A stretch of DNA of 64,000 nucleotides. Source: Eudromia elegans (taxonomy: Eukaryota > Chordata > Aves > Tinamiformes > Tinamidae). Both the position numbers and the translations under genes were made by a program. Position 1 is the stretch's first letter; each line of letters starts with the position of its first letter. The notes beneath the pieces are model-generated. The model saw only the letters and a program-made list of their open reading frames with translations, was not told the origin of the DNA and did no database searches. Location of the stretch: positions 190,825 through 254,824 of the forward strand of contig PTEX01000192.1 of NCBI GenBank assembly GCA_003342815.1, read 5' to 3'. Below are positions 24,601 to 39,150 of the stretch, one piece after another.

Positions 24601-26820
24601 CTCTGCATCACTAGACAAGGTAATTATTTCCACCCATTTTGACTATAGTTCACCTGCAGAAACTAGAGGATCAGGAAATTAATATAAATGTATCTAACCC
24701 TCTGTTACAGGGATATGCCAGGATCAGTCTATCTCTTTGAGAAGTTGCACATGCCATTGAGACACCAAGACACAAGCTGTTGTGCAGTGAATCAGGATTT
24801 ACAGGGCATGCTTCATGTGAATACTCTGTGAACAACCTTCATGATCACTCTGTGAGAAGTGTTTGTGAAATCAGGTCCAACTTCCCTGACTGTGAAGGAA
24901 GCTTTTATTGCATGTGAAAGCATTTGCTGCAATATGTACATGATAAAGCCTCAACCTCTGGGCAAGATCGGGTACTTAGCATATTAGCAAGGACTTTCAA
25001 ACAAGCAGCAGAATCTTTTCCCTTTCCCTGTAGGTAATAATAAACAAATGACAACAAGCTCAATGCAGCATTAGTGTCTTTAAGTGGCAGACACACACAT
25101 GAGCATTAGCTAGTTAAATAAACACACTAACAGCCGTATTTTGCTCCGACAAAGTGTATTGAACAACATTGCCCTTTAGGGGTTATATAAAGTGGAACTA
25201 AGCTACTAAAAATGCTAATTTATTCCTCTACATATTGCTATTCAAACTGGGAATATTCAGATGTCTCCAAGGCCTTTCTGGATAATTTTATCAGTTTATG
25301 GCCACAATACTTCAAGGCCAAATAATAATATTATTTTCTTAAAATGGAGTAAGGAGTAAGGCAATTTTTCCCGTTTGACAACTCTGGGGATCCCAAAGTT
25401 CTCTTCTGCTTGTCACTTATAACTCACCTGATTTCAGTCTATTTAAAGCAATATATGGTATCATAGCATGGGGAAATATGAAGCAAAGTTAAGTAGTTGA
25501 CAGTGTCATACCTAATAGGTTTTTACAGTATTTTCACATTAAATCCATAATATAATATTGAGAATAAACTTGGGATTCTTTTGCAGAGTGAGACAAGACA
25601 ATTTTGGAAGTCACTGGGAATTTTACCATTAAATATGGGAACAGGACCTGATTGAAAGATGCTACATCTGGAATCTGTGTGAATTTTGGTGTAAACTTCA
25701 AAATACCACCCCCGGGGGGCTGACTCCACTCATGTTCTGAAAGTGCATTCCATTATTTAACGGAGAAGAAGGTTATGATATAAAGAAATGTTTTCATTTA
25801 GTTAAGTTTAAAGCAGCTAGAGAAAACTATATCTTGTCTGACTATCACTGTCAGATAAGAAGAAAAATAAAAGGTGCCAGCAGTGCCCATACATCCTTAA
25901 CCCCTTGCTCCTTCACAGATGTAAACAGGAGAAAACAGGGTGAGATACAATTAGGTGATTTTAGCATGTGAATCAAATGGTTTATTTCACATTTCTGGAG
26001 CCTACTTCTTGCATTAGTGTTTAAGGGTAATGTTGATAGCACTCACAAAAGAGAAGAATTAAGCACCCTATGATCTTAAAACATTTAGGACATTATTGGC
26101 TTTAGCATTCCAAAAAAACTGCAGAAGAAACTTTCCAAGTTCAGAGGCTGTTTTCTAATATAAAAATGCATATATAATTATGTACAACAGCTGTTCCTGG
26201 CATCATCAGAGATAAACGAAATTATTCCTACTGTGTCTCATTTTCTATTTTGTAAAATCTTATTTCTTTCCTTTTTACTGCAACGATTGGTTGAAAAGGT
26301 TAAGTAAGAATGATAGAAAATGAGTAGAAGATTAGCTCCCCAGATCCACAGATGTAACTTACAGATAGTCTAAAAGTAGTTCCTCCAATTAAGGAGATCT
26401 GTTAAAAATATGACCCATAGATGAAAAATTTTAGGAGTATTCACAGTACTTAGATGATTTATTACTGCATATGAGATAAATATGTTTTTCTCACCTTTAT
26501 TAAAAGAAAAAAAAAAGGAAAAATTCATCTTGACAAACAAATATATATTTAATATCTGACCTTTTTTTGCCTTTGGCACACACACAAAGAAAAATTTTTC
26601 AGGTTACGTTCTCCTCCCAAATATGACTTTTTATTGAAAACCTCTTTCTAGTGTTCAGTGTTTCAATCCCATCCTGAGAAACAAGGATCAGATTTTTTTG
26701 TAGACATTCTTTCCAGAAGTTTCTTTCTTTGGTGAACTAGCTCACTCGAACATTCAAACGCACTGGAACACTTCAGTGTTTAAGTCTCTAATATCTGTCA
26801 GTTGCTAATGATTCTACGCT

Positions 26821-26875
26821 TTTGTTTGGTTTGGCTTGGTTTGGTTTGGTTTGGCTTAATTTGATTTGGTTTGTT
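26821..26875. repeat. (TTTGG)n pentanucleotide array
   Basis: About ten imperfect TTTGG/CTTGG units. The complementary strand carries CCAAA units. Simple tandem repeat with interruptions that suggest age. Confidence 0.9.
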
Positions 26876-27785
26876 TCAGGAGGTATTTATATTCCACACA
26901 GTAACGCAACAACATCAGACCCAAGCCTCTGTTAAGTCTGCCCAACTACTGCAATCTAGGTACAACACAACCTTTGATTTGGTTCTCAGCATGAATCTCA
27001 CCATTCTATTCAGTTTTCCCTTTTCACATATATATACCACTCCATAGCCACAGAATGTGAATGCCTCCCAACAGCCCATTATGAAGCAGTCATGAAGCTA
27101 TCAGTGTAATACAATATTCTGCTCTGCGATCCACAATTCAAAAATGATGCTGACAAATTAGAATGTATTCAGGAAATGACCTACAAAAAAGCTCAAGGTC
27201 TGGAAATTCTGATATAAAATAGAGAAACTCTCCATCTGTTTAATTTATCTAAGAGATTAGGAACTGTCTTGATTTTACTCCACACAGAGAAGATAGTTCT
27301 GATAGTAGATCAATCTTTTATCTATCAGTAAAAGGCATAATAAGAAACAGAATTTAGAAGCTGATATATGTCACATTCAGAATATGTAGCAGAGGTGAAA
27401 ATATCTAGCAATGAAATAATTTAACCATGTGAACAAGTATCCTCAAAGCCTCCTGCAAGCATGTCATTGAATTCATTTTGCATCCCCATAGAACTCTGTG
27501 CACTCCTATTAATTTCATGAACTCCCTTAACCACATGATGCAAAGATGCATCAGGTTCAGGCCTGAGCCTTGCTTTCTGCATAACCACACATACTATCCT
27601 GAAACTAACTATATCCTTCATTTCTTGCTGCTGGTAAATCAGAAACTGTAAGTTTCTTCCTTATCTGTCCTCTAGGATCAGCAGTGACATGATCATCCCA
27701 GACTCAGAGATTGGGTCTATAGCCATTTTAATACCAACTACTCCTAACTGAAGGTTTGTTAAAGATTTGGGGTACGAAATACTTG

Positions 27786-27806
27786 TAATAATAATAATAA
27801 TAATAA
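27786..27806. repeat. (AAT)n microsatellite
   Basis: Seven AAT/ATA units, followed by an A run. Confidence 0.9.
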
Positions 27807-28532
27807 AAAATGATCCTAATTTTATACTGTGAAGTCAGTCTGGATGACAGATTTCTTTGTGATAACCATAGATCTCATGGGGTACTCGTGTGCTTCTGTG
27901 ATCTCCCTGGGCTATTTAATAGCACAGCTAATAAGCAAAACTTGTTAAGAGACTGGAAGCAATGAGCCAAAAGAAAAAAAGCAGGATGTTCTGAATTTAT
28001 GCTGAAATGTAAGATTTTTCATGCTGATATCCGATTTGGAGGATTGTAATAAAGCTGGCTACTGTTACAAGGAGCTCTAATAAACCAGGGACAAGCTCTC
28101 ATAACCCATAAATCTCCGAGTCTCTAAGGACTATCCCCTGACAGCAAATATTGATCACAACTGTGGACCCTTTTCCAGAGAGAAAGGAATTGTTTACTGT
28201 TTCTCTATAACCTGATCTTGCCTTTTCAAGGGAAAGGATGTTGTGAGAAACTGGATATATTTGGCTGACTGGTACAATTAGTTTGAATACCGTGTTACTA
28301 GTCCATGAGTGGGGAATGGAAGTGGACTCATAATAGTAATTTTGGTGTATGCAATGTACCAGTGAATTAGGGGGACAAAATGTGAAACATCTAAGAGGGA
28401 ATCCAAGCCACATTGATCTCTCACAACTGGTATTTAAAATTTACTTGTTTTTGATAAAATAACCACATCTGCATAATTTCCAGCATGCTTTGCCAAAAAA
28501 AAAAACCAATTCATAAATTCACTAACACCGGT

Positions 28533-28628
28533 NNNNNNNNNNNNNNNNNNNNNNNNNNNNNNNNNNNNNNNNNNNNNNNNNNNNNNNNNNNNNNNNNNNN
28601 NNNNNNNNNNNNNNNNNNNNNNNNNNNN
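28533..28628. other. assembly gap (96 N)
   Basis: An unsequenced stretch of 96 N characters. An open frame spanning it is an artefact. The gap falls beside an A run on the left and at the start of an old CR1 on the right, so a repeat or homopolymer may have broken the assembly. Confidence 0.99.
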
Positions 28629-29025
28629 AGAGAAGAGACTGCCAAGAAGATTAGGGTCTCAGGGTGTATAGGAGGATAAGTTGAGGGAGTTAGGCTTACT
28701 GATGAAGAGGAAATTGCTGAAGAGGTATCTAATTACATCCTACAGTTACTTGATTAGAAATTAGAAAGATGATGGATCAAATCTCAATAGGATCTGTGAC
28801 AAAACAGCAATTCATGTAGGACATTAAGAAAAGTAACTCTCACTAGGGAGGTAGTTACTTGCTAGGCCATATTATGTAGAATTGGGAAGATTTCTAGCCA
28901 TCAAGATTTTCATGTTTCTGCTGGTCACAGCCGCTGACCTATTCAACAGACCTGCTCTGAGATGAGGCAGAATCAGAGGGGCCCTTGTGATACCCCTAAG
29001 ACAAGATTTCTATGATTCTATGATT
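28629..29025 (+). mobile_element. Ancient CR1-type LINE 3' fragment after the gap
   Basis: The right side of the gap begins inside a forward CR1-like 3' end. Landmarks are 'aagttgagggagttaggctta' around 28677-28697 (compare the CR1 'gctgagggagctgggg' block), 'ctcactagggaggtag' (28838-28853), 'cagaatcagaggggcccttgtgat' and the terminal TTCTATGATTCTATGATT (29007-29024), the octamer-type tail of CR1. The middle is strongly diverged. Its 5' limit may lie inside the gap. Confidence 0.7.
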
Positions 29026-29238
29026 TGTCTTCCCAAAGCTGTGCTGTATTTTGTGCAGATAGGCAGATGGAAACCTCAAAATTTAAATCACTTTATGAAA
29101 TATGGTACTGAACTTTTAATATATGCTTTTTGTAATACAGCATTTAGTAATACTGCATCCCCCCAAGAGAGAGTAGCTTAGAAGAAGAGGCAGCTCAGTT
29201 CCTTCTGAAAGAAATGAAATTGTTCAAAGATCAAACAA

Positions 29239-29273
29239 TTTTTGATGTACATTTTTCCCTTGTACATCAAAAA
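29239..29273. repeat. perfect hairpin, 13-bp arms and 9-base loop
   Basis: TTTTTGATGTACA (29239-29251), a T/C-rich loop, then TGTACATCAAAAA (29261-29273), with the A run continuing. The arms include a non-trivial GATGTACA core. Confidence 0.85.
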
Positions 29274-32200
29274 AAAAATTACTTATCACCAGCCTATGAA
29301 GAAAGTATTTCTCATCACACATCTTGAAAGACAGTAAGTGATCAGATAGGAATATGAATATGGTCCTACACATATACACGTAAATATTATGACATACTTG
29401 ATGGCTGTGCTTTTGGATGAATATTTACGGCACTAGAACTAACATAGCTACCACTCTAGATGGTAGAATCCTCCAACACACACACTTTTTATTTAAACAT
29501 TAAAATATCTCTGAATTTTTAAATAAAATTAAAATAAAATTGGTATGAGTACATGAGCCAGACCTGTAGATCTCCACACCTCTCTAGCTGAATACATTAA
29601 TAGCTGAGGAAAAATAGTTACTTCATCCTGAAGAGTGAGTCTGTTTTAAGAGCAGATTTGGAGACTACGGCCCTAGGACTGTGTGGTCAAGATTATTTGT
29701 TGTTGTTGTTGTTGGATCATGGAGATGTAGAACAAACCTCATATCCTTGCTTCTTACTTTCTAAGGGAATGCAACTACTTGCATGAAAGGGGTGGTTGTA
29801 GGGGAAGTCTAACATTTCCTATTAATTCCCCTAAGGAGGCATGTAATTTCCCTATGTAATTTCAGATCATACGCAATGAAAACTTTTGAGTTGAATGGAC
29901 TAGATCACTTCTTTCAGGTCTGCAGCTATGCCCTCTTTCGTCATTACTTACAGATTTTGCATCATTATACTAGCCAGACCATAACACCTCTTCTACTCCT
30001 CACACACTCAACACCTCCAAGGTAATACACAAGTGAGAGCATATCCCTGTAGTGTACAGAACATGAAGGAAGGGAGGAAATTCTGGATTTTATTTTACAT
30101 ACTATTTTCATTTTGAATAAGCCTGCTATTGTGGGATACAATTACATTATTTTTGGAGCAATGTAATGCCCACAATTTTAATCTCCTTAAATGAGCACGT
30201 AGTTCATGGAGAAACTGGTAGAGTTTGTGTTCTTTATTTCCTAATGTCTTGAAATGTATTCTACAAATTCTAGTAAGAGCAAAAAATCACATTCAAATTG
30301 CATGCATAGACCTATATTCAGGCTATGCTATAGACTGGTAGTTTTGGCGATATTCTTCTTGCAGATGGGATACGTGAATTTGGACCTCTGAAGGCAGAGG
30401 ACGATGCAGAAACTAGTTCTCTCAGCAGTTGCTCTCCACCAGACTACTGCAAAACTGTGGGATGCAACAGCTGTTGCTCTACATCTTTTCCTTCTCCAGA
30501 TGTCCTTTAGAAGATACAGCCACTACAATTGCCTTTTGTGAGTGACTTGAATCTGCAGATCTGTGATAGGCTGCTCTGAGCACTGAATCCTTGGACTTTG
30601 TAAGAGAAATATCTAATTTCTGAGTCCTTATTAAGCTTATGCCATGAACAGAATTTTTCAGATCTTTCAAGATGGAGACAGTTTTATGTATACAGAATGA
30701 TCTTGAATGCTCTGGAAACTTTCATGTGTAAAGTGAGCACTAATGAGTTTAGATAATTGAACTATCACTAGATGACAGTCGACCATAGGGGGTCGGGATG
30801 ATACTCTAAGACCTGGTAGCCTCAATCTCACTTTAAGAATATAAATACTTTTGCCTGTCTGGGCCTAATGGGTTAGGATTTTAAAAGAGCTCAGCACCCT
30901 GCCGCTTCCAGCTATAGCCTAGAATACTCTGCAATAGCTGCGCATCAGCAGCTCCTGTGCTATGCTGCACACAGATAATCTGCTTGACAAGGGGTTGCAC
31001 TGTTGGATTCTCCTTGCTGATGCTGTATTCCTTCACTCTTTCTCTTCCCAATAGCTCCTTGTTTGGTATATCTACTCATATTTTTCTCATTCATTTCCTA
31101 TGTGCTGCTCTATTTTATCCTCCTGTTTTGGTTTGTTTTTTCCTGCTTTGCTTTCTTGTCCCCACTACTTAACATTAGCAAACATATGAGCACTTACCCA
31201 TATTCCTCTGCTAGCAGCACGGTAGTGATTTGCTTCGTTATTCTCCTTTATTCCTCAGGCAATTTTGTCCCCATTACATGGCTTGGGCACTACTGCTTAA
31301 AACCTATGTGTATATTTTTTGCTTCTACCAATATAAGACTCCTCTTACTCCCAAATATGATGAATTGAACCAAAATCCATGACAAATCTTTTAAGACCTC
31401 ATTTCTAATAAATTCATCAATTTGCTATGAAATTTTGTGTCAGTTCCCGTATAGTCAAAAACATAAATATACTCAAAGGGTTAAAATATTGTTTACACTA
31501 GTTATTCAACAGGATAGACAATGAATTCTCATGAATCATGTCTCATTAGATAAGAAAATAAATTGACATTTAATATTAAGCACCAAAATTCACTCCCACC
31601 TCCCACACCCCATTACATTTCTGGCAGAGCTAGCTTAGCTAATAATCTAAGATATTCAAATAATTTCCATGTAGAATTAAAAAAAGAATGTATAAAACAT
31701 ATTTGTTTCCCAAAAAAAAGTCAAATCTCTATAATGACACCCTCCATATTTTTTTTACGAAAAATAATTTGGTTCTTTGGTAGTGATAATAAACTACTCC
31801 ATCTTCTGTATGTATTTTAATATTATAAAAATGAATTTATCTAACAGAAAAATATAAATACATGTGTTTCTATGCACATTGAATGCGTAATGTATGTTTG
31901 ATAGGTAACAGCACTATTGTAACTCTCACAAAGATGAAATCCAAAGCTGTCTTGTGCTCCTATGATTTTGCCCAACAAACTAGACAAACTAGCTTTTCTG
32001 TCATTCAAAGTTCAATCATTACATTGCTATTTACTATTAAAGCTTAGGTGGTAAATTTAAAAATTATTTGATAGATCTCTATAAAACAAATTTTATACTC
32101 TAATTTTAGTAGATTTCATTTTTTTGACATAAAGGATTTAGTTGTACCATACGTCATGGAGAATGTGCCTTTTTTATAATGCATTTTGCCCTGTTTTTAT

Positions 32201-35200
32201 GAAATCCTGAATCTATGAGCAGAGGTGCAATTTATTAAATGTCATGGATGGGTCATCTGACCAGTAGTTTGAGCAAGGAATTCATATCCCATGATTCTGA
32301 AGGCTGAAAGGTTAATACATAACAGATGCTGCTTTGGAGGAAACCATTACAGGCAATGCTTTTCAATCAATGAGATGCTATTATGAGCAATAGAGCCAAT
32401 TTCTTTTAATCAATGAACCTTTATTACGACATTTACTAAGAGAAGCTCTATGCAGTTCTTTTAAACCATTCTGCAGTCTTCTAAAAATAATTTCTTTTGT
32501 TTTTGAAGCCTTTTTATGGTTTCTCTAATTTTGCTCTTTTTAAGATAGTGCACTGGATTAACACGCTATTTCCCTGCAAAAACAAATAAAAGAATAGAGT
32601 AATTATGGCATACAAAACATATTTAAATCCAAGATGCAGTGAAAACTATATGTGGTCTTATTATGGACCCACATACTCCATCACATAGCTATGAAAAACT
32701 GTCAGAAACAGCTGAATAGAAGATTTTGTTCTGCACAAGGGCAGGCAAACAGCTATTAACCTGAAAAATTAGGTAGGATGGAGTAGAAGCATAATCCCTT
32801 CCCTAGACACTAGTCATGGGTGCTAACTCTTCCTATTTCTACCATGAAACAGAGCTCGACCCTTGGCCCAACACAGAGAAGCAGGATGAGCTGTTCCACA
32901 TTTTTTAGATTCAGGAGAGACCTCTGTGGAAGCAGGGAAATTTGTCTCACTCACCATCCAATGTCTCATTTGGGAATATTCAATCTCTACTAGGATAAAG
33001 CAATCTTACCCCTGGAGTTGGACTTTGATAAGCATTACCTTCTTCCTGGCTTTTGATTTGCCTCTCCTCTCCTCTCTTGTCACAGTGTAAAAGCCAGAAG
33101 GTTGACCCTATTTTCGCAGCACCTATGTGCAGAAAGGAATTTCTTTTATTGACTGTCCCTGCTTCCTTCTCTTCTATGTTGCCTTGAACACTGCCAGGGA
33201 CGGTGTCTCCATCACTTCCTTCATGTTGTGCAGTGAAGCACATACACAGCCTGGAAGCTCATTAAGATTTGCTGTTTACTCCATAGTGACATGCATAATT
33301 ATTCAGATTTGCCCAACTACTCCCTAAGCTGGTCTGAAGTGGAAGAGGGTGTTTACTGCACCAAATGAAGGGCAATAAGGAGATAAAGCCGTACCCAGGC
33401 CCAAGTCAAAGAATCAGTGGCTCTCAAAATGAAATCATGCTTTTCCTGTTTAGTGAGCTGCTCTCCCTCAAGAGAGGGAGAACTCGAGAACTCGAGAACC
33501 ACTGAGATATATTAGTTATACTACATTTATTTATATCAATACACATGACAAGTGAAATATGAAAGCCACCCACAAAAATATTTTGTGCGTATGCTTTATT
33601 CTTAGTAGTGCTATTGCCTGAAAATATTCAGTCAAATTCTCTTAAGTATGCAGAGTCTCTAAAAAAAAATTTGTGCTAAGAGCAGTCATGGAATTTTTAA
33701 GTTTGATCCATAATTCTCTTCTGTGCATATTGTCATCCCATATATTCCACAGACAATAGAGAAAGAGAGGAAAAATACAAATGAAAAACAAAAACAAGAA
33801 AACGGTATTAAAACATTTAAATAAAGCCTTGAAATTAAATTGCTTTCAAAACATTGTTTTCCCATTTTAGTGCAGGTATCAGTCTCATGCATTATATCAC
33901 CAACTATAGGATAGGGAGCTGTCTTTTTTTTTTTTTTTCTCCCCTGCATTGGGAGTTTGAAAAAAAACCAATGCTTCCACAGCCTCTTTGCTAAGGCAGT
34001 CCAGCAGTGTTTATTATGTGATTATTTAACTGGAGACAGCACAGAAGTAAAGAGAAGCAGCAAGGAGAGGAGTTGGCTCCTTGGCATACATTCTGTACTA
34101 CAAAAAAAGTACAGCTTTCATTCAAAATGCTTGCAAAATCCTCTTGCCAAATGCAGGCTTTTACAAGAAAAGAAAAAGAGTGTATCTAACACATGTTAAC
34201 AAGACACCCCAGGTGGGGCATTTGAAAAATAGAATAGAGCAATGTGACAGAAATAAATTTACACTATTATGTAGCTGTATATGCTGGCAAGGATACACAC
34301 CCTGAGGCTGGTGGTGGGGCTTCCTGATGTCCCTTATTGAACAAAGTGCACTGTACCAAGCCTTGACGAGCAGTTTTCACATCAGTGATAAATTGAAGTA
34401 GGAACTGTTAGATCACTAGACTTGTCTGATGGGTATAGACCAGGTCAAGACCAGGGGAGTCGCTGAAGGAAATTTCTAAGATTTGGCTTTAATCTACAAA
34501 CACTGAGAATTCTCCCACTTTCACCTGATAAATGTGAACTAGAGAATTATGTACACAAAGTAGTACCTCATATAATGCCTTGAAAGGCAACCATCTATCT
34601 CCATTTATGGCACTGTGATCAATGTATTCATTTTGAAAGACTATTTTAGGAAAACAGGTTTGAAAGGTGGTTTTGGATAGATGGATAATTCATAGATTTG
34701 GGATTTCAGAATACTTGAGACAACTAGGTAAGATCTCTAAATTAGGAACTAACTCTTACGAAGAGGAATTGAGGTCTTACAAACCACGTACTTATTATAC
34801 TATAATTATTCTTTGCAGAAAAAGATATGTTGTAATTCCATAAAGAATGGCTGAATGAAAATTAACTTTGCATGGCAGATTTCAACCAAAACAATTCAAT
34901 CTTTTAAGAAAATGTACTTCAGGAAAATAAAAAAAGGCATTTTTTCCCCTGCTAAAAATATTGCAGAAAATATTAATGCTCTGTAAGCTAGGCTTTAACA
35001 ACTATTAGGAAAGATGCCCTGGAATTGCCTTTCAACTCTCTCCTGAATTAATCACTTTTAAAAAAGACATTAACTTGGGAAAAAAAAAAAGGTAAGAAAG
35101 CTCAATCGGGTTCTAAATTTAGCATGCAATATTTCTGATATTCTAAACCTCAATATGTATAAACTCTGCATAAATTTTGCATATATCTTAACTAGGGCTA

Positions 35201-38200
35201 GGAAGTCATATTTTGGAGAGAGTAAACTAATATAAGATACAATAAGCCTGAATAAAAGATATCTCAAAACATTCCTTCTAGTCAATTTTTCTAGGATTCC
35301 GGGAATACATGCACACAGGAGATTTTTATATTAAAATTGCAGCTTCCAAATTTGGACTTTCTGAACAGATTTTATGCAGTACAAATTTACTGAGTGATTT
35401 AATTTGATCCTTGTTAAATTTCAAAAGTATTGCCATTCCAGATTTTGGAAATGAGAGATTTTGATCTTGGCAAATTGAAAAAGAAATCATGATGTCACTT
35501 GTGGGGCCACTGCACACTGGCACTAAAATAATTATTTGTTTGGGGAAGTAGGGGTCCAGGAAGAAAAATAATTGAGACATATAGCAGATCAAAACAGAAT
35601 GTAGGTAAATGGCGCCGCACTGGTGCACCAAGATCCATAGAATTGCCAGCCCACTATCTGGCTCAGTTTGGGCCTAAACCACATCCAAAAGTGGAGACTA
35701 GATAAAACGTGCAACCTGGAGCTTGTTTTCTGTTTGCTTCAGTGAGCATTTTTGTAAACCTACAGAATTGATGCCATTGGAAATTCAGATCGGACTTGGA
35801 TCCTCAGGTTGAAGGCAGGTGCCAGTAAGCAGCTGCCAGGATATAATAACAACTGGGTGGCAGAGACATGAAGTTTAATATGAAGGCACAGGAAAGTGTA
35901 ATTTGCACATGCAAGGAATGTGCTCTTGCTCCTTATGGGATAGCCAGGATCTTACAGACTGCTTAAATGAGCTCATGAGAATTCAATACCCGTGAAAAAG
36001 AAAATAAAGCAGAACATTCATTTTGAAATTTCACAACTCTTAGTTCTACGTGTTGGACATAAAACCAGCTACAAAAATTTGTCAAAATCTCATATATCTT
36101 GCCACTGAATCAATATTATAGATGATTCATAGATTATCTACTTTATATTCCAAGCTCCCGTTACTCTCCATACACTTGATTTTATATAATTTTTATTTAT
36201 CCTCTTAAAAAAAAAATACTTAGCCTCTTTTCTTTCCCTGTTATTCTCCTATTTATATGCAGCATCTTTTCAAGGATTTATTGCATTAGGGAATTAAATT
36301 CAAATCATTGTATATGCATACAATATAATGATTATTATATCAATAACAATATTAATGCTAGTAATATGGATGATTTGAAGACTTTAACCATGAATTTTAT
36401 TATATTTTGAAAAATACATTTTTGTCCTTTCCTTTCACAAGTTGACCTGGACACAGATAAATGAATCCATTACTTTAGAAAGTCTTATATTATTTTCTTG
36501 TATAAACATTTTTCATATACACTGAACATCTAGGTCCCATATACCTTTTATGAAAATGGATCACTTTACTTAATATGAAAGGAGTATCCTTGCCCCGAGC
36601 TTAAAGTACAGGAGCTGAATGATTTTAAATTATAAATTAAAAACCAATCTCAACATCTACATATGATATAGAAATGTTATTTCTTATGAAAAAAAAAAGG
36701 AAAAAAATAACGGTCATATTCACTGTTGTTTTTAATATTTCATTCTTAAGATGGTGGGACCTAGAGGTGAATGCTTATAAAACTCCTAATAGCTTTCACC
36801 AAAAATAACTTCCTGGATTTGAAGGAAACTACTATTAAAAATATATGTAGTTGATCATACAGTGAAAGAGAGAGATCCAACTCTTCTATTCTTATAACAG
36901 CAAAGTCGACAGAGTTCCACTTCTTTTTTTACCTTTTCACATGACAATACAATTAGTCTGTAGCTATTCAAAAATAAATGAAGTCATCATCCTGCAAAAA
37001 GAGCTTGCATCTGCAGTTAAAAGGTTCCTGAGAAACTACACTCACTATATGTTTGATTCGGTTTCTAGAAATTTTTTTCTTTCACCCTTCACAGATCTCT
37101 AAGACACGTGAAGGACTTGGGTATTTAACAAGCACAAATATGACAACTTGTTTAGGTATTTTCAGACCGCAGTTTCAGTTGTCATTCAGCTTCTTTGAAT
37201 CAGTGCAGAAGAAACACACAGCTGGACATCTATCTAAAGTCACAGACTGCTTTGGAAATGGTGGTCCTCAAACAGCATCAATTGCCATTCACAGTTTTTC
37301 ATCACACATCTATATGGACACCTATGAGTTTACTCACTGACTATTGTAAAAGCACTAGGTCTCCGGTTTCATCTGCTTCCACCTCAGCACATCTCAGCAC
37401 GTCTCAGGAAAAAACAAGAAAATAATCCTGTCCCCATCAAAATTCCATGAATTAAACAAAAAGGCAGAAAATGAAATATAATTCATAGAGCTATCCTTTT
37501 ACAGTTCTTCTAGCAGATACTACTCTTTAGGTAGCAGATCCAGGCCTCAGGTGACTAACCATCATCTCCAAGAGCATGAATAAAGAATGATCAGGGAGAA
37601 AAAAAAGTGTCATCAAACATGTAACTCTTTCTTCTTCCTCCTGCCTAGTTTTCAGCCAGAAGAAAAACTTGGACTTGGTTGCCTTGGTTAGAGGCACTTG
37701 ACCATAAATAGGTGCCCATTAGCCAAGAAGCAATGAACATCAATATCATCTTAGCACCCCCAGGAAAGCTGGTGAAACATGGTTACACATTAGCTGAGTT
37801 CAGGTACAGATTAGAAGAAATGAAAGGCACTGAACCATGAAGGGGAAAAAAAAAAAAAAAAAGTGAAAAACTGTGTATGTGATGAAAGCAGAAGAGTTCG
37901 CACATGTGAAAGAGGGACAGAAGTTTTCTTTGTTCACCTATAACTTTTTTTTTTTTTTCACTTCACAAAGGCAGCATATCGACTTTGTAAAAAAGTACGA
38001 GCGGTATTTTATTTTCAGTCTGAAGCCTTTTAAAATAATACTCTCTTGAGGATGTGTTACAGGTAATAAAGTAGTAGAAAGTGGCCTTTTCTGCAGTAGT
38101 AACTTACAGATACAGCTTTATGAAAAAAAAAATAGAAAGAAAAAACCCCTCTCAGACAACATGGACACTTTCAGTCAGAGTCGCAATGAAACAGAAGAAA

Positions 38201-39094
38201 ACATTAGCAGCCATATTTCCTGAATCACTTGTTTCCAAACCAAAAGATTTTCTGTGTTTTTTTACAGGTCTGTGATCACATCACTAGTAAAAACCTATGC
38301 CTTTATTGAGAGATTAGCAACTGGGTACTCAAGCAGTCCCTGACTCAAAGAAAGAATCCAGCAAGAATCAGTTCCTGTTGTTAGCAGGCATCTAACTAGA
38401 TGTTACTATTCAGTTCCTGTTAAGTTAAATTGAAAGTTAAAATTTGCTAAAATTAAATACCAAAGAAGGAACTAGGGTCTCTGCAAATGTAGTTATCACA
38501 CTACTTAAACTTACTCCTAACCTGTGTATACTATACGTATTCCTAAACTGACGGTAGATGCACACCTCTGATTAGTGAATATGAAAAATACTTTGTCACT
38601 GTTTAGAAGTCATGTCTTCTGGAATATATGAGTCCTTCTGGCTCAACATGCAGTTAATTTCTCTGCCCTGTGTGTTGGCTGCATATTGAAATGTCTGTAG
38701 CCTTGAGACATAGCAGGACTACACCAAACCATCAGTCATGCTTCAGAGAGGGAAGGCCGAAATGTAAGGAAAACAGATATTAGATAATCTGTGAAACTCA
38801 TCAGGCTGAAAAGTAAGTAGGAACTTAACTTTTCTGTTGTTGTTGTTGTTAAGGTAAAATGTTGGTGCACCAGTTTCATAAGTTGCATAAAAAGTTGTTA
38901 AAAACAAGCAACCAGAAGCAAATAGGCTGGCATTGGCTTCCAATCTGCATAAAGTCAACAGCCCTCAGCTGTTGACATTAAAGAAAACAGGATACAGGAT
39001 CAAATTCACAATAACATCCTAGTAAGTGCAAACAGAAAGAAATACTGAGTCAAGAAGAGTATATCAGCTCCTCTGGAAGGTACATGACAGACTG

Positions 39095-39150
39095 CAGTTT
39101 GGAAAGACCAAGTCTGTTTGGAAAGTCCAAGACCAGTTTGGAAAGTCTTG
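39095..39150. repeat. tandem repeat, about three 20-bp units
   Basis: Each unit has the core GTTTGGAAAG followed by A/T-CCAAG or TCTTGA. The first two units are near-identical and the third has diverged at its end. Confidence 0.85.

Larger units (their letters stand above)
20761..28532. other. Unannotated AT-rich DNA up to the assembly gap
   Basis: No gene recognised. It contains TA-rich runs at 21364-21398, a near-perfect palindrome at 22934-22952, a CA-rich patch at about 22375-22405, T-rich tracts at 24318-24340, a pentanucleotide array at 26821-26875 and an ATA array at 27786-27806. The 124-codon reverse frame at 21410-21784 is rich in Leu, Phe and Ser, as AT-rich antisense frames usually are, and shows no family motif. 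A faint repeat-like block lies at about 24465-24600. Confidence 0.6.

Noticed and set aside
26821-26875. TTTGG array considered as a telomere-like repeat
   Set aside because: The vertebrate telomere unit is TTAGGG; this pentamer is a plain simple repeat.
28485-28679. Frame running through the N gap
   Set aside because: Undefined bases create an artificial open frame.
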